Under the pieces are notes generated by a model, which saw only the letters and a list, made by a program, of their open reading frames with translations, ran no database searches and was not told the DNA's origin. A stretch of DNA of 64,000 nt from IMG/VR virus record IMGVR_UViG_3300036770_006627, positions 22,688 through 86,687 of that record, one strand, 5' to 3'. Positions 48,957 through 56,697 of the stretch are shown here, piece after piece; positions within the stretch are counted from its first letter, which is position 1, and every line of letters starts with the position of its first letter. The translations under genes and the position numbers were made by a program. The stretch is from a virus.

Positions 48957-49424
48957 ATGGGACACGGTACCAGCCGCGGACAGGTCGATCCGAAGTACTC
49001 AAAGCGGATCAGCGATCTGGAACAGAAAGCTCAGAAGATGTCTGAGCAGTTCAAAACACAGAGCGATCTCCGACTGTGGCACACACCCGAGGAGCTTAAA
49101 ACCCGAGACCTGCTCGATGTGCCCAGTTTGCACAACCCGCCGTGGGATCGCAACAACATCAATCAGCTTTACTCTGAAACCATTTTGGCGGGTCCTGGGC
49201 AGCAAGGCGGCAACTCGGGCGACCTGATCGCAATGAAGTGGCAGGCCGATTTTATGGCCAGTGAAGAGCGCGCTTTTCGTATGCGGCACGCCTCTCTTGT
49301 GCGCTGCGCGTCTTTAATGCACGGGCGGCTAAAGGGCCACGGATTAGGCGGCAGAGGCGTGTTTTCGTTTTTTAAGCAAGCTGTGGAAAATACTATTAAC
49401 GTCGGCAGCGCACACGGAGGGTAA
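48957..49424 (+). CDS. Hypothetical protein between sigma factor and gp25-like gene
   Basis: A strong AAGGAGGG site (48940-48950) and ATG 48957. The 155 residues have a helical N-terminus (KRISDLEQKAQKMSEQFKTQ), a Pro/Asn-rich middle and a basic, Gly/His-rich C-terminal region (HGRLKGHGLGGRGVFSFF). Probably virion or baseplate associated by position. No family is recognised. Confidence 0.6.
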   Translation: MGHGTSRGQVDPKYSKRISDLEQKAQKMSEQFKTQSDLRLWHTPEELKTRDLLDVPSLHNPPWDRNNINQLYSETILAGPGQQGGNSGDLIAMKWQADFMASEERAFRMRHASLVRCASLMHGRLKGHGLGGRGVFSFFKQAVENTINVGSAHGG

Positions 49425-49427
49425 CTC

Positions 49428-49904
49428 ATGTCCCTCAAAGATTTTGTCAACCGCAAATACGACTACCTCGCTTTTCAACCAGTCGCAGACCGCTCGGACG
49501 GACTGCAAGACATGGCGCTTTATGCCGAAAGCAGTAGCGGTAAAATTTGCACAGGTGCGCAAAAGTTGGCGCAGCGGTGGGCGCTAGAGTTCTTGACTGA
49601 ACGTGGTTCAATGCCATACAGGCCCGACCGGGGTTGTGACTTTATGACGGATGTTCGGCAGGGCCGTGTGCGAACGCAGAGTGATCTGTTGTCTAATTTT
49701 GTACTCGCCAGTCTTGAAATTACTCGTAACCTTCGCCGTGAGGAATATGAGGAAATGCCCGACGATGAACGTTTTGACCAGGCGATTTTGACAAACGCAA
49801 CTCTTCAACCCGGATATGCCGACCTGCGGGTCACGGTTGTAAGTCGCGCAGGCACAAGCAGAACTATTGTTTTTCCTATTGAAACATTGCCACAGGTGTC
49901 GTAA
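49428..49904 (+). CDS. Baseplate wedge protein, gp25/W-like
   Basis: A 158-residue protein with CACGGAGG at 49413-49420. It contains the gp25-like core: FLTERGSMPYRPDRGCDF followed by a helix (LLSNFVLASLEITRNLRREE) and strands (DLRVTVVSRAGTSRTIVFPI). gp25-like proteins form the inner baseplate ring that nucleates the sheath. The next gene, gpJ-like, overlaps by TAATG, as in the common W-J order of myoviruses. Confidence 0.68.
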   Translation: MSLKDFVNRKYDYLAFQPVADRSDGLQDMALYAESSSGKICTGAQKLAQRWALEFLTERGSMPYRPDRGCDFMTDVRQGRVRTQSDLLSNFVLASLEITRNLRREEYEEMPDDERFDQAILTNATLQPGYADLRVTVVSRAGTSRTIVFPIETLPQVS

Positions 49905-51547
49905 TGCCCCTGGAAATTGCCAAACTTGACGAGCTCGACGGCGCGACAGTCGACCGAATGTTCGCGCTGTTTACGCAGTACATGCAAGAAAAGCACCCTG
50001 ACGTCGAGCTGACTCGGGGCGTTTTTCACGACCTCGTACTTTACTTTAACGCCGCACTTAACGCCGCCGTACGGGAGAACATTGATCGCGTGTTGCAGAG
50101 TAACAGCCTGCTGCAGATCAATGCCAACCCGGTGTTGGCTGAGCCCGAGCTGGTTGACCAGGTGCTGTCGAACTTCAACCTCGTACGCAATAACGGCACT
50201 CGTTCCAAGGGCGAGGCCACCATCGTGTTCAATCTTCCTGTCAGCACAGCGATTTCGGACAATATCACGTTTGCGGCAGATGGCGTCGAGTTTCGGCCCG
50301 TGGCGTCCGTGATTGCCGTGCCGCCGGGGACAGCCGCGAGAAGTGCCGATGAATTGGAAATGATTGCTGTGGGAGACGGCACCTATTCCATAAATATTCT
50401 CATGCAGGCGCTAGAAATCGGCGTGGCCGGGAACATCCGCCGCGGAGCAACACTTGTCCCAGATTTTGTGCCCAACAACATGCGCGAGGCGTTTGCGGCG
50501 GTAGATTTTGTTTCCGGCGCCGCGCCTGAAAGCAATGCAGATTATTTGACCCGCCTTCCTTCTGGACTGGCGGCTAAAACTATTGGCGGGCGGGCAAGTT
50601 ACGCAGCTGCTATTCGCAATCAAGCGGCGTTCGCCAATATTCCGCATTTTTCCGTTTTGGGCTGCGGCGATCCGGAGCAGCAGCGTGACCAGCACGGTTT
50701 GTTTCCGGTCTCGGGCGGCGGGCGAATAGATATCTATTGCCAAACCCATTATGCCGCGCAGGAAAAAGAGCATTTGCTGACGGCCGTTTACATTGGCGAA
50801 GGAACGATCGGCACACGTTGGCAGGTCACCTTGGAGCGCGACACAGCGCCAGGGTTCTACGAGGTCCGCCGCGTCACCAAGCCGAACGACAAAACGGCAA
50901 CCGGGTACGAGATTGTCAACGATATTCGCGGCACAGATCTCAGCCAGCTCGACCACGTTCCTGATATCACAACCACGGCCGAAAGCGCGTACACGCGCTA
51001 CCAGACCGCTGTCATTCAGTTTGAGGACACCGACACGGTGTCGACTGGCTTAGTAGTAAACCAAAGTCGCGCGTACTACACAGTGACCACTGCGAGCCTG
51101 CCGCTTATCGACGACGTGCAGGATTTTCTCAACCGTCGCGACGTGCGCAGCCGGTCGGCAGATGTGCTCGTCAAAGCGGCCGTCCCTTGTTTCACGAAGA
51201 TCAATTTCACGATCCGCAAAGAAAACACAACTGCGACGATTGACACTGCTGCAATCAAGCTCGCCCTGGTTGAGGAAATTCAAAAAATCGGATTTTCTGG
51301 CCAGCTCCACAGTTCGGTCATTAACGGCGTCGCGCATAGATATCTATCGGGCCGCCAGGCCGTGAGCGCCATCGATATGTTTGGCCGCATTCGCCGTCCG
51401 GACGGGGCGATTCAGTACCTGCGAGACAGTACGTTGTTAACGATTCCTAATGATCCGGGGCGACTGGTGACTGGTCGTACGACGGTCTTTCTTGTCGGTC
51501 TAGAAGACATCGCCATTTCTGTCGAAGTCGCGGGCTTTGCCGACTAG
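49904..51547 (+). CDS. Baseplate wedge protein, gpJ/gp6-like
   Basis: A 547-residue protein whose start overlaps the gp25-like gene's stop. Features of the baseplate J family are clear: an N-terminal helical region, SGAAPESNADYLTRLPSGLA, GGRASYAAAIRNQAA, a domain with VNDIRGTDLSQLDHVPDI, and near the C-terminus IRKENTTATIDTAAIKLALV followed by a domain ending ISVEVAGFAD. It is longer than P2 gpJ, closer to gp6-size wedge proteins. It carries palindrome copies 10 and 11. It builds the baseplate wedge with the gp25-like protein. Confidence 0.75.
   Translation: MPLEIAKLDELDGATVDRMFALFTQYMQEKHPDVELTRGVFHDLVLYFNAALNAAVRENIDRVLQSNSLLQINANPVLAEPELVDQVLSNFNLVRNNGTRSKGEATIVFNLPVSTAISDNITFAADGVEFRPVASVIAVPPGTAARSADELEMIAVGDGTYSINILMQALEIGVAGNIRRGATLVPDFVPNNMREAFAAVDFVSGAAPESNADYLTRLPSGLAAKTIGGRASYAAAIRNQAAFANIPHFSVLGCGDPEQQRDQHGLFPVSGGGRIDIYCQTHYAAQEKEHLLTAVYIGEGTIGTRWQVTLERDTAPGFYEVRRVTKPNDKTATGYEIVNDIRGTDLSQLDHVPDITTTAESAYTRYQTAVIQFEDTDTVSTGLVVNQSRAYYTVTTASLPLIDDVQDFLNRRDVRSRSADVLVKAAVPCFTKINFTIRKENTTATIDTAAIKLALVEEIQKIGFSGQLHSSVINGVAHRYLSGRQAVSAIDMFGRIRRPDGAIQYLRDSTLLTIPNDPGRLVTGRTTVFLVGLEDIAISVEVAGFAD
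50728..50735. repeat. AGATATCT palindrome, copy 10 (14-bp perfect)
   Basis: CGAATAGATATCTATTGCC in the gpJ-like gene. AATAGATATCTATT at 50725-50738 is identical to the intergenic copy at 30245. It encodes RIDIY. Confidence 0.8.
51338..51345. repeat. AGATATCT palindrome, copy 11
   Basis: GCATAGATATCTATCGGG: ATAGATATCTAT at 51336-51347 is a perfect 12-mer in the same gene as copy 10, 610 bases downstream, but in a different reading frame (it encodes RYL). Confidence 0.75.
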
Positions 51548-51554
51548 GTGACGC

Positions 51555-53138
51555 ATGAAAACACCGTCTTTTGTCTATCCCGGCTCGGACCTCGACCGCG
51601 GCCGCGACATGCTGGCGCTGCTGGGCAGTTTCTGGTCGCGTACGTATAGCCGGGCAGATCAAGTCAACTCGTATGCCGAGGGCACTGCGCTGTTGGCAGC
51701 ACAGAACCATCGCAACATTCTGGAAACGGTAGCGGCGCTCAGTCGTTTCGACGTGCCACTTTATCACACGGAGTTGTGGACGCCCGTCGTGCTGCGCAAG
51801 AGTCAACGCAATAGCGTGTTAACAAGCATTGCGCGTTTCGACCGCACGACTGAGTTGTTTAACGGCGCGCTGGTTTTCGACACTGCGGCCGAGCAGCCTT
51901 TCTTTGCTTACCCGCGGCCAGAGAAACTCGTCGGAGCTGGGCAGATTTTAGATCGGCTCATTGCGCCAACATTTGCTTTGTCTGAAAACGTCGACTACGC
52001 GATCGATCAAGAGCGCAACGCAATCGTGTTCGTCGAGGACCCATTCGAACAACTCGCGCTGCTCAAGCGGGGTATTTACGAAAATGGGCAGCTTGTTGAC
52101 GAAGAGATCACGCTCTGGGCTTTCCAGGGCCAATTTGATTACGAATACGTTTACACGCAGTTCGCGTACTCCCTGGGCATCAAACTGCGCACTAGCTCGG
52201 GCGCCAAGGAGTTCATGAATGCCGTGTTTTCAGGGCTTGTTAACGGCGGCGCCACGGCCGCCGATCTTGACCTGGCCTTGGCGGCAATCACAGGGGTAGC
52301 CGTTGCCCGCGAAGACGGCGAGGTTGTCGAAGTGCTCCAGCGCGACGCGCACGGCACGCTGATTGTCACTGATAAGCACGTTTACCGGTTTCCCGAAGAC
52401 GCTACGCCCGTTGTGACGATTGGCGCGCAGCTGCGCGCGGGTGCGGCGCTGGTTGATTCTGTGGAGATCGTAGAGCTAACGAGCGGGATAGTTCCCGAGA
52501 CAATTACCGCGCTTGCCCTGGACAGCGGGTTTCTTTCTGCCTGCTTCTACGGCGATTTGGTCTTTGAGAACAAAGAGTTGCCGCTAATTGTCGACACGGC
52601 GCATCCGTCTGGTTACACCTGCGTGCGGTTCGCGCTAGGCGGCTTTCCAGCCGATGTCGCGCGCTTTTTTGACGAACTGCACGCCCGGGGGATTTCTGAA
52701 GCGCTGGTCCCAGTCGACCCGTGTGTTCCTCGCCGCCAGCGGCGCGGCACGCTTGCGCACGTGCTCGACGAGCGCACAAATCCTGACGGCGAGCCGACTG
52801 CGAGCAATCTTCCTGCCACAATCAATCCGTTGCGTTTCATTGCTGAAAATGTCCTAAGAAACAACGTTTTTCTCGTGCGCATCAAAGGCGCGGCATTGGG
52901 GCAAAATCGGCTCGGCCTGTACAATATGAGGCACCTGCGCCAGCTTATGCCGCCCCAGGCCGCCATGATCGTTATTTACGAGATTGGCGGCATCCGGGAC
53001 GCCCTAGACGGCGAGGAAAACGTGACCGACACCGCGACCTCGTTTACCGGAATGGCGCCGCAGTTTGACAGCGTGTCAGAAGAACTAGTCTACGACCGCG
53101 GGGCGACGCTGAGAGTCATTTCTGGGACGTGTCAATAA
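51555..53138 (+). CDS. Baseplate or tail-fibre attachment protein, 527 aa
   Basis: Starts seven bases after the gpJ-like stop with a weak GGTGA site. The first 100 residues (DMLALLGSFWSRTYSRADQV; VPLYHTELWTPVVLRKSQRN) recall the N-terminal region of wedge proteins that follow gpJ. The rest is mixed, with a Cys near VPVDPCVPRR and a final YEIGGIRDALDGEENVTD. Gene order after gpJ would place gpI/gp7-type wedge or fibre-connector proteins here. The function is positional inference. Confidence 0.55.
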   Translation: MKTPSFVYPGSDLDRGRDMLALLGSFWSRTYSRADQVNSYAEGTALLAAQNHRNILETVAALSRFDVPLYHTELWTPVVLRKSQRNSVLTSIARFDRTTELFNGALVFDTAAEQPFFAYPRPEKLVGAGQILDRLIAPTFALSENVDYAIDQERNAIVFVEDPFEQLALLKRGIYENGQLVDEEITLWAFQGQFDYEYVYTQFAYSLGIKLRTSSGAKEFMNAVFSGLVNGGATAADLDLALAAITGVAVAREDGEVVEVLQRDAHGTLIVTDKHVYRFPEDATPVVTIGAQLRAGAALVDSVEIVELTSGIVPETITALALDSGFLSACFYGDLVFENKELPLIVDTAHPSGYTCVRFALGGFPADVARFFDELHARGISEALVPVDPCVPRRQRRGTLAHVLDERTNPDGEPTASNLPATINPLRFIAENVLRNNVFLVRIKGAALGQNRLGLYNMRHLRQLMPPQAAMIVIYEIGGIRDALDGEENVTDTATSFTGMAPQFDSVSEELVYDRGATLRVISGTCQ

Positions 53139-53147
53139 GGAAGCATC

Positions 53148-53774
53148 ATGGCCCGCGATAAAATCGGCATTAACGGTTCGGGTGTGCGCGGCCGGGTCAC
53201 TCTTTGGCGGGTGGAACCGTCCGGGCTCATAACGCCGCTCCACACGCAACGCAACCAGATCCAGTTCTCCTGGGGCTATATCGCCGCCCGACAGATTGGT
53301 TACCGCTACCAGGCCGGGCGCCCAAGTTTTCATGTGGCAGGGATGTACATCGAGTACGAAAACGTCGCTGACCCGGAAGACCCAGTCAGCGTCTCAGCGT
53401 TCGACCGGGACCTCGGCGTCGACTACTACAACGAATTGGCCGTGAGCGCCACCCAGGACTTCCTGCGGGTCGAGCTGCGCGTCGAACCTGCCTTGAGTAT
53501 CTCGCCGGGCTACGAGGATTACTTCGTGGCAAACGAGAGCGGCAACCAGCTCACGTTCTTCGCGCAGACCTCGGGCCTATCCGGAGTTCACGGCAAAGAC
53601 TTCAGCAGCGGCGTGAACAGCAAGATCTACTCCGCCGCCCTGGTGGCTGCACCGGAGTTTAGCGACCGTACGAAGGACGTTATCTTCGCGCGCACCACGT
53701 TCGCCGTCGAAAACCAGGTCACCAAAGAAGCCTCGTCGCAGATTGGCATCACCTGGGACATCGCATTTGAATAA
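53148..53774 (+). CDS. Baseplate or fibre-associated beta-rich protein
   Basis: A TAAGGAAG site precedes ATG 53148. The 208 residues are mainly beta (GRVTLWRVEPSGLITPLHTQ; FHVAGMYIEYENVADPEDPV). Strand order and the start RNQIQFSWGYIAARQIGYRY resemble baseplate-proximal fibre or adhesin-connector domains. It ends before an intergenic dyad and the fibre block, so it may link baseplate and fibres. No family is confirmed. Confidence 0.55.
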   Translation: MARDKIGINGSGVRGRVTLWRVEPSGLITPLHTQRNQIQFSWGYIAARQIGYRYQAGRPSFHVAGMYIEYENVADPEDPVSVSAFDRDLGVDYYNELAVSATQDFLRVELRVEPALSISPGYEDYFVANESGNQLTFFAQTSGLSGVHGKDFSSGVNSKIYSAALVAAPEFSDRTKDVIFARTTFAVENQVTKEASSQIGITWDIAFE

Positions 53775-53782
53775 CAGCTGGA

Positions 53783-53800
53783 TTCACACGGATGTGTGAA
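53783..53800. promoter_or_regulatory. TTCACAC-GGAT-GTGTGAA dyad
   Basis: A perfect 7-bp inverted repeat with loop GGAT, in the 43-base gap before the fibre gene at 53818. There is no T-run, so an operator or mRNA hairpin is more likely than a terminator. It is related in sequence to the dyads at 26511 and 33159. Confidence 0.5.
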
Positions 53801-53817
53801 CTCCTGGGAGGACACGG

Positions 53818-55716
53818 ATGTCCAATAACTGGCTAAGCAATATCAAGCACGTCACACCCGGTGAGCCGGTGCAGGCAGGCGTCGTAAGCCGTCCTGACCG
53901 CGCACTGGTCGACCGGACTGAGTACCTGAAGCAGCGCCTGGACGCCGCGGCGCTGGGCCAGGCGATCTTCGACGTCGACGCCACGATCGCGCCAGACGTG
54001 CTGCCCGGCCAGCCCGTTTTCTGGAACGCCGCGACGCAGCGCTACGAGCTGGCGCTCGCAGCTGTCGACACCGACCAAGAGACGCAGACGCTCGTTCCAT
54101 TGCCGTCGAGTGACGTGCTGGGCCTGTGCTACAAAAAGAAAAACGCGACGCTCGCCGACATCGTACTCCACGGCGTCGTGCGGCTGCCCGAGATCACCAA
54201 CGCCGTATCGGCGCCTGTGGCCGCAGGTCGATATTACTTGTCGTCGGCGGAGGCAGGAAAACTCGTTAAGCAACGCCCGCCGGTTACGGTCAGCGTCTGC
54301 TACGTTCAGGGCGTCAAAGATAACTGCGCCGACGATCCTTGGGTCGTCGTGATGCCGCAGATGCGGGACTTTCTTGAAGACCACATTCACTACCGCTTTG
54401 AGCTTGTGGCGCTTCCGGCCGGAGATCACGATCCCGACGTTGCCGCAACTGCGGGAGTTCACACGGTCGACAATGCCGACGCCACTCGAGAAGGCTGGCT
54501 GCCTGCCGACCACGAAGTTTTTCAGGGACGTGCGCCTGTCGGCGCGAAGTTTGGCTACAACTTTTCGCAACATGCGGCTCTTTCGCTTGTATGGCCGCCG
54601 ATGCCGCTGCAGGCTGTGGCCATGCTTTGGGACAAAGGCGTAAACAACGTTGGTGCCACAGAAATTCCACTGGGCAGCGACGGTCTGTGCATCTGCGACG
54701 TTAACGGCATCTGGTGGATGAGCGACTGCTACGGCGACGTGCCGTGGCCCGCCGATCTCGACACGCTTTCAGTCGAGTCATCTGCGTCGCTCGCCGCCTG
54801 CCCCCGCGAAGAACGTATGCGGGTGATCGTCGTTTATTTGCGGATGCTTTTCGGCAACGATCGGTCTGTGGTTACAAGCCTCAAGCCCGCCGTCGACAGT
54901 CCAATTACTATTGCGAACTGCGACGGCACATTGGCCACGCGCGAGCAGCCGCTTACGGGCGACTTGGAACTGGGGCTTAATCTTGCGCTAGTCGACGACC
55001 CGACCGAGGTTGTGGGCAGCCGCGTTTACAAGCAAATCACCTCAGACTTCAAGTTTCGCAAAGGCTGGATTGCCGAGGGTCTTCGCGTAGGCGCCGGGCC
55101 GATCGTGCTTGCTGGAACGCGCACTCGAGGGCTTACGGCCGCTGAAAAAACTGCGCTCGACCTGCCTTCAAACGACACCTCTTTACTCTACCAGGGCTTG
55201 GTCACAGTTTCATACGACGACCAGCTTGTGGAAAGGGAAATTGCGCCGCAGATCATTCGGCTCTCCGATACAGTTGAGCGCCTTTATCTCGACATCCCGT
55301 ACCTGGGCTTTCCGCAAGGACAGGATTCGCTGGTGCGCGTGCGCCTCAACGTCCCCAGCGCCAACCTCGGTAATAACCTAGAGATGCGCGTACGCGCGCA
55401 GATTTTCGGTCGCGCTACAGCCGTTCTTCCTGTGCTCTCAATGTCCTATCGCCGCCTGCCCCGCCCGGCCGGAACAATTACGTCGGGCATGCCAGCCCTC
55501 CCCGGTGTCGCGGAAGAAACAGAGATTGCCTTCGACGTGCCCGCCAGTTCGCTGGCGATTGACACACCAATTGAGATTTCTAGCGAGGCCTTCGTAATCG
55601 CCGAAGGCGATACGATCCTGGTGACGCTCAGTCGCACAGGCAGTGCGGACAGCTATGCAGGCGAAGTCGGCCTGTTGCGACTGTCAGGTGTAATCACGGT
55701 CCCCGCCACCGAGTGA
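53818..55716 (+). CDS. Fibre or baseplate structural protein, 632 aa
   Basis: A GGGAGGA site precedes ATG 53818. The N-terminal region (VTPGEPVQAGVVSRPDRALV; LPGQPVFWNAATQRYELALA) resembles tail-fibre attachment modules that begin with short beta repeats. A central region has HIHYRFELVALPAGDHDPD. The C-terminal 150 residues form strands typical of a beta-sandwich (RVRLNVPSANLGNNLEMRVR). Ten or so cysteines are scattered. It opens the fibre gene block and could be the fibre base. The assignment is tentative. Confidence 0.55.
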   Translation: MSNNWLSNIKHVTPGEPVQAGVVSRPDRALVDRTEYLKQRLDAAALGQAIFDVDATIAPDVLPGQPVFWNAATQRYELALAAVDTDQETQTLVPLPSSDVLGLCYKKKNATLADIVLHGVVRLPEITNAVSAPVAAGRYYLSSAEAGKLVKQRPPVTVSVCYVQGVKDNCADDPWVVVMPQMRDFLEDHIHYRFELVALPAGDHDPDVAATAGVHTVDNADATREGWLPADHEVFQGRAPVGAKFGYNFSQHAALSLVWPPMPLQAVAMLWDKGVNNVGATEIPLGSDGLCICDVNGIWWMSDCYGDVPWPADLDTLSVESSASLAACPREERMRVIVVYLRMLFGNDRSVVTSLKPAVDSPITIANCDGTLATREQPLTGDLELGLNLALVDDPTEVVGSRVYKQITSDFKFRKGWIAEGLRVGAGPIVLAGTRTRGLTAAEKTALDLPSNDTSLLYQGLVTVSYDDQLVEREIAPQIIRLSDTVERLYLDIPYLGFPQGQDSLVRVRLNVPSANLGNNLEMRVRAQIFGRATAVLPVLSMSYRRLPRPAGTITSGMPALPGVAEETEIAFDVPASSLAIDTPIEISSEAFVIAEGDTILVTLSRTGSADSYAGEVGLLRLSGVITVPATE

Positions 55717-55729
55717 GGAGGACCGGATA

Positions 55730-56689
55730 ATGCCTTTAGGCCAGTGGAATCTACAGTGGCTTAACCACAACTCGCAGCGATCTTATCCGCTGGCCGAGCG
55801 CGCCACCAAAACAGACACGACAGACACGATTCGCCTGCCGGACAGCTTTCTCGTCGCGCTCTATTTGCCGGTGCATGTCGACCTGAACATCGAGCCAGCC
55901 AAATTTTATCTCAAGAGTTTGCTGATTTCGGCGACTGGTTACAACATCACAATCGGTTACGACAGCGGCGAAACCAATACGCTCAACAATCCAGACGTAG
56001 CGGCGGCGAACATCGCCAAAACCGCTTATCAGCCAAATCGGGCTTTCGCATTAGCGGGAGTCGACAATTTCACCGATTCAATCGGCGAAGTTGTCATTGG
56101 CCGACTGGACGAAATCGACACGTTGCCGCCGGGGTTGTATTACTTCACCCCGGCGGGCGGCCTGCTCGAGACTGATCCTATACGGCCCATGATCCGAGGT
56201 GTAACTCGGTTACGGGTATCAAACAGCGGCGAATTGAGCGATTACGTGTACGGCGACGTGACGCTGGTTGCTGGGACTAACATGCGGCTCGTCTTAGAAA
56301 GTGGCGGTGACGCCGACCCCCGGATCGTGTTCAACGCCATCTCTGGCTTGAACCTAAACGTCGACTGCGTTTGCGAGACGCCCGATACCGCCGAATGTAT
56401 TCGGTGCATTAACGGCGTGTGTTCTGGCGACGGTACTTACGTTTTCAGCGGCGGCGAATGCATATCAATCAGTCCGGCCACGGGCGGCCTGCTGTTTAAC
56501 GATTTCTGCGCGCAGCCGTGTTGCGGTTGCGAAGAACTGGACGCCTTGACGCAACAGATTGACCGGTTTGGAGATGGCGTAAACACGCTGCAGAACTTCG
56601 TCACCCGGCTTGGATCCGAGGTGTCGCAAATGTCCTTTGTTGTCCTCGGTAGCCGCCTCGGTGATTCCGGCTGCAACACCTGTGGCTAG
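55730..56689 (+). CDS. Cys-rich fibre-like paralogue 1
   Basis: A GAGGAGGA site precedes ATG 55730. The 319 residues start with the N-terminal signature shared by the next four genes (NSQRSYPLAERAT). Then come a beta domain, a Cys-dense segment (CVCETPDTAECIRCINGVCS; CAQPCCGCEEL) and a short C-terminal coiled coil (LDALTQQIDRFGDGVNTLQN), which could trimerise. The signature and gene block suggest receptor-binding fibre components. Clustered Cys may bind metal or form disulfides outside the cell. Confidence 0.6.
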   Translation: MPLGQWNLQWLNHNSQRSYPLAERATKTDTTDTIRLPDSFLVALYLPVHVDLNIEPAKFYLKSLLISATGYNITIGYDSGETNTLNNPDVAAANIAKTAYQPNRAFALAGVDNFTDSIGEVVIGRLDEIDTLPPGLYYFTPAGGLLETDPIRPMIRGVTRLRVSNSGELSDYVYGDVTLVAGTNMRLVLESGGDADPRIVFNAISGLNLNVDCVCETPDTAECIRCINGVCSGDGTYVFSGGECISISPATGGLLFNDFCAQPCCGCEELDALTQQIDRFGDGVNTLQNFVTRLGSEVSQMSFVVLGSRLGDSGCNTCG

Positions 56690-56697
56690 GAGCCGCC

